Positions 62,109-64,000 of a stretch of DNA of 64,000 nt are shown one piece after another. Below the pieces are notes generated by a model. It saw only the letters and a list, made by a program, of their open reading frames with translations, was not told where the DNA came from and did not search any database. Numbering within the stretch: position 1 is the stretch's first letter; each line of letters begins with the position of its first letter. A program made the translations under genes and the position numbers. This DNA is from Deinococcus aestuarii (GTDB lineage: Bacteria > Deinococcota > Deinococci > Deinococcales > Deinococcaceae), in contig NZ_JAHKSN010000007.1 of assembly GCF_018863415.1 (NCBI RefSeq), positions 1 through 64,000 on the forward strand. Reading direction: 5' to 3'.

Positions 62109-62675
62109 TCAGGTCAGCTCCAGGACGAGGTGCCGGTAGCGCCCCCCCGCGACCACCCGTTCCCCCGCCGCCCGGTAGCCGTGCCGCTCGTAGAGGCGGG
62201 CGGCCGGATTCGCCTCCCCGGCGAGCAGCCCCACGCGCGACAGGCCCAGCTCGCGCGCCCGCGCCGCCACCGCGCCGAGCAGCCGCCCTCCCACGCCCTG
62301 CCCGCGCGCCTCCTCGACCACCGCCAGCGTGTCGAGGTACAGCTCGCCCGGCGTGGCCTCGGGGTCGATGCGGTCCGGGAGGCCCAGGGCCCGCAGCCGC
62401 TCGCGGAAGGGGGCGTCGAGCGCCTGCGCCTCCGAGCCGGGGTAGGCCACCGCCAGCCCCAGCGGCCTCCCCGGGCCCTCGGCGATCAGGGTGTGCGTGT
62501 GGCTCAGGCGGTTGTCCCGCAGCGGGAAGAAGCCCAGCAGCACCCGCGCCGCCCCGGTGTCCGACTCCGCTCCGGTGAGGGCGAGCCCGATCCTCCCGAT
62601 GGTCGCCTGCATGAGCGGCACGGCAAAGGCCGCGTCGAAGGGGCGGGCGGGGCGGATCTGGAGGGGGGCGGTCAT
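62109..62675 (-). CDS. GNAT acetyltransferase
   Basis: 188 residues: IRPARPFDAAFAVPLM, LYLDTLAVVEEARGQGVGGRLL (R-x-x-G-x-G) and ANPAARLYERHGYRAAGERV. Start ATG 62675 fits the domain; the frame continues upstream. Substrate unknown. Confidence 0.88.
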   Translation of the reverse strand: MTAPLQIRPARPFDAAFAVPLMQATIGRIGLALTGAESDTGAARVLLGFFPLRDNRLSHTHTLIAEGPGRPLGLAVAYPGSEAQALDAPFRERLRALGLPDRIDPEATPGELYLDTLAVVEEARGQGVGGRLLGAVAARARELGLSRVGLLAGEANPAARLYERHGYRAAGERVVAGGRYRHLVLELT

Positions 62676-62781
62676 GCCCGGACAGCCTGACACGCCCGAA
62701 CGGCGCGGGGGAGGCCGAACGGTAAAGGCCCGCTCATCGTGCCCGGTCGGCAGGACCATCCGGCGAGCTTACGGTGCAGCC

Positions 62782-63885
62782 ATGCCCCTGAAACCGGACC
62801 TGCCCCTTCCCGAATCCGAGACGCGCCGCGTGGGCTTTGCCATCGTCGGCCTCGGGCAACTCAGCGTGGAGGAACTTATCCCCGCCGCGCGCACGAGCGA
62901 GCACGCGAGCGTGGCCGCCCTCGTTACCGACGACGAGGAGAAGGGCCGCGCCTACGCCCGGGCGCTCGACCTCACCGAAGAGGACGTGTACACCTACGAA
63001 CGCTTCGAGGACCTGGGGGGCCGCGAGGACGTGGAGGCCGTCTACATCGTCTTGCCCAACAGCCTGCACCGGGACTTCACCGAGCGGGCCGCGCGGATGG
63101 GCAAGCACGTCCTGTGCGAGAAGCCGCTCTCGGTGAACGCGGAGGAGGCGCAGGCGATGGTGGACGCCTGCAAGAAGGCGAACGTGCTGCTGATGACCGC
63201 CTACCGCTGCCAGTACACGCCCCAGCACTGGGCCGCCCGCGAGGCCGTGCAGGGGGGCAGGCTCGGCGAGGTCAAGCTCCTCGATAGCGTCCACGGGCAG
63301 TCGGAGGACGACCCGGAGGCGTGGCGCATGAGGATGGCCCTGGCGGGTGGCGGTCCCCTCCCCGACGTGGGCATCTACAGCCTGAACACCGTGCGCTTCG
63401 TCCTCGGCACCGAGCCCGAGTGGGTCTTTGCCACCCTGCACCGGCCGGAAGACGACGAGCGCTTCCGGGAGGTCGAGGAGTCGGTGAGCTTCATGCTGGG
63501 CTTCCCGGGCGGCATCGTCGCCAACTGCCTGACGAGCTACGGCATCCACAAGACGGCCACCCTGCGCGTCCTCGGCGAGGAGGGCACCGTGCTGATGGAC
63601 CCCGCCTTCACCTACCAGGGCCTGAGCCTGACCATCTCCGACCAGAAGGGGGACTTCCAACCCAAGCTCCCCGACGAGGACCAGTTCGGCCTGGAGTTCG
63701 ACCACTTCGCCCAGCGGGTGCGCGACGGCAGGGCGCCGTGGACCCCCGGCGAGGAGGGCGTGCAAGACCACCGCATCATGGACGCGATCTACGAGAGCGC
63801 CCGCACGGGACAGGTCGTGCGCCTGACGCCCGTCCAGGGCCGCGACGTCTTCCGGGGCGAGAAGCCCGGGGCGGCGGGCCAATAG
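62782..63885 (+). CDS. Gfo/Idh/MocA family oxidoreductase
   Basis: 367 residues. NAD(P)-binding FAIVGLGQLSVEELIPAA, the sugar-dehydrogenase EKPLSVNAEEA (Lys of the E-K-P motif), HGQSEDDPEAWRM and GGGPLPDVGIYSLN with the catalytic Asp-x3-Tyr. Probably a sugar or inositol dehydrogenase. ATG 6 bases after TACGGT. Confidence 0.93.
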   Translation: MPLKPDLPLPESETRRVGFAIVGLGQLSVEELIPAARTSEHASVAALVTDDEEKGRAYARALDLTEEDVYTYERFEDLGGREDVEAVYIVLPNSLHRDFTERAARMGKHVLCEKPLSVNAEEAQAMVDACKKANVLLMTAYRCQYTPQHWAAREAVQGGRLGEVKLLDSVHGQSEDDPEAWRMRMALAGGGPLPDVGIYSLNTVRFVLGTEPEWVFATLHRPEDDERFREVEESVSFMLGFPGGIVANCLTSYGIHKTATLRVLGEEGTVLMDPAFTYQGLSLTISDQKGDFQPKLPDEDQFGLEFDHFAQRVRDGRAPWTPGEEGVQDHRIMDAIYESARTGQVVRLTPVQGRDVFRGEKPGAAGQ

Positions 63886-63887
63886 AC

Positions 63888-64000
63888 GTGACGGGTGGGG
63901 TGGACGTGCTGTGGCGCGGCCTCGACCCGCGCGGGGAGAGCCTGGAACACCTGCGGCTCGAGTCCGCGCGGGCACGTGGCACGGTCGTCGCGCGAACGGG
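63888..64000 (+). CDS. Start of a putative glycolipid-binding-domain protein (cut by window edge)
   Basis: GTG at 63888, 2 bases after the oxidoreductase stop, reads VTGGVDVLWRGLDPRGESLE and continues HLRLESARARG to the window end. The W-R-x-L-D ... E-x-L-x-L pattern resembles small glycolipid-binding (DUF1089-like) proteins. Only 37 residues are available. Confidence 0.5.
   Translation, partial: MTGGVDVLWRGLDPRGESLEHLRLESARARGTVVART

Overview
This window is chromosomal DNA with about 70 % G+C, and it most likely comes from a member of the genus Deinococcus (inferred, not searched). Three things point there: a Snf2-family helicase with a class 3 intein in its Walker A motif, as in the D. radiodurans Snf2 protein; at least fifteen genes whose start codon lies only 5-8 bases after a TANNNT -10 box, the leaderless-mRNA layout reported for Deinococcus; and a housekeeping gene content that fits the group. 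There is no phage, plasmid or CRISPR array. Mobile DNA is limited to one 167-bp inverted-repeat element and several families of short intergenic hairpin repeats.

Layout. 1-880: start of tuf and, upstream of it, a Thr-Tyr-Gly-Thr tRNA operon with a strong promoter. 1-5 kb: a two-subunit ABC exporter with one degenerate ATP site. 5.2-10 kb: pstS-pstC-pstA-pstB-phoU for phosphate uptake, with two candidate PHO boxes. 10-20.3 kb: an M3 peptidase, SppA, a GATase-like/truncated-globin fusion, a membrane-anchored cytochrome c, a BtuF-like protein, TetR, GNAT, ybaB-recR and an NrtR-like regulator. 20.5-24.3 kb: infC, a glutaredoxin-like protein, GNAT and thrS, with unusual leaders on infC and thrS. 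24.4-30.8 kb: a GDPD lipoprotein, tRNA-Cys and tRNA-Val, a PAS kinase-like protein, a nucleotidyltransferase-like protein and a TetR/MFS pair. 30.9-40.6 kb: rsmB, deoD, a metallophosphoesterase broken by a 16-bp tandem duplication, a methyltransferase, a LuxR regulator, a PDZ protease, nitronate monooxygenase, an HDAC-like deacetylase and a secreted six-repeat Cys/Trp protein. 40.8-53 kb: prfC coupled to the intein-containing SNF2 gene, a C39-like protein, an M29 aminopeptidase, purU and a LON-domain protein. 52.3-54.5 kb: rpsP-khpA-rimM-trmD. 55.7-58.8 kb: ftsE-ftsX-envC-like division operon. 59-64 kb: ctpA, two GNAT proteins, a YidD-like protein and a Gfo/Idh/MocA oxidoreductase.

The functional groups are translation (tuf, tRNAs, infC, thrS, prfC, rpsP, rimM, trmD, rsmB), phosphate acquisition, cell division and envelope (ftsEX-envC, ctpA, sppA), DNA repair (recR, ybaB, the SNF2 helicase), and many single-gene units with their own leaderless promoters. 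The observations most worth following up are the class 3 intein, the PHO-box array, the leader ORFs before infC and thrS, the 16-bp duplication, the GATase-globin fusion, the Cys/Trp repeat protein, and the small mobile element whose end completes a promoter.
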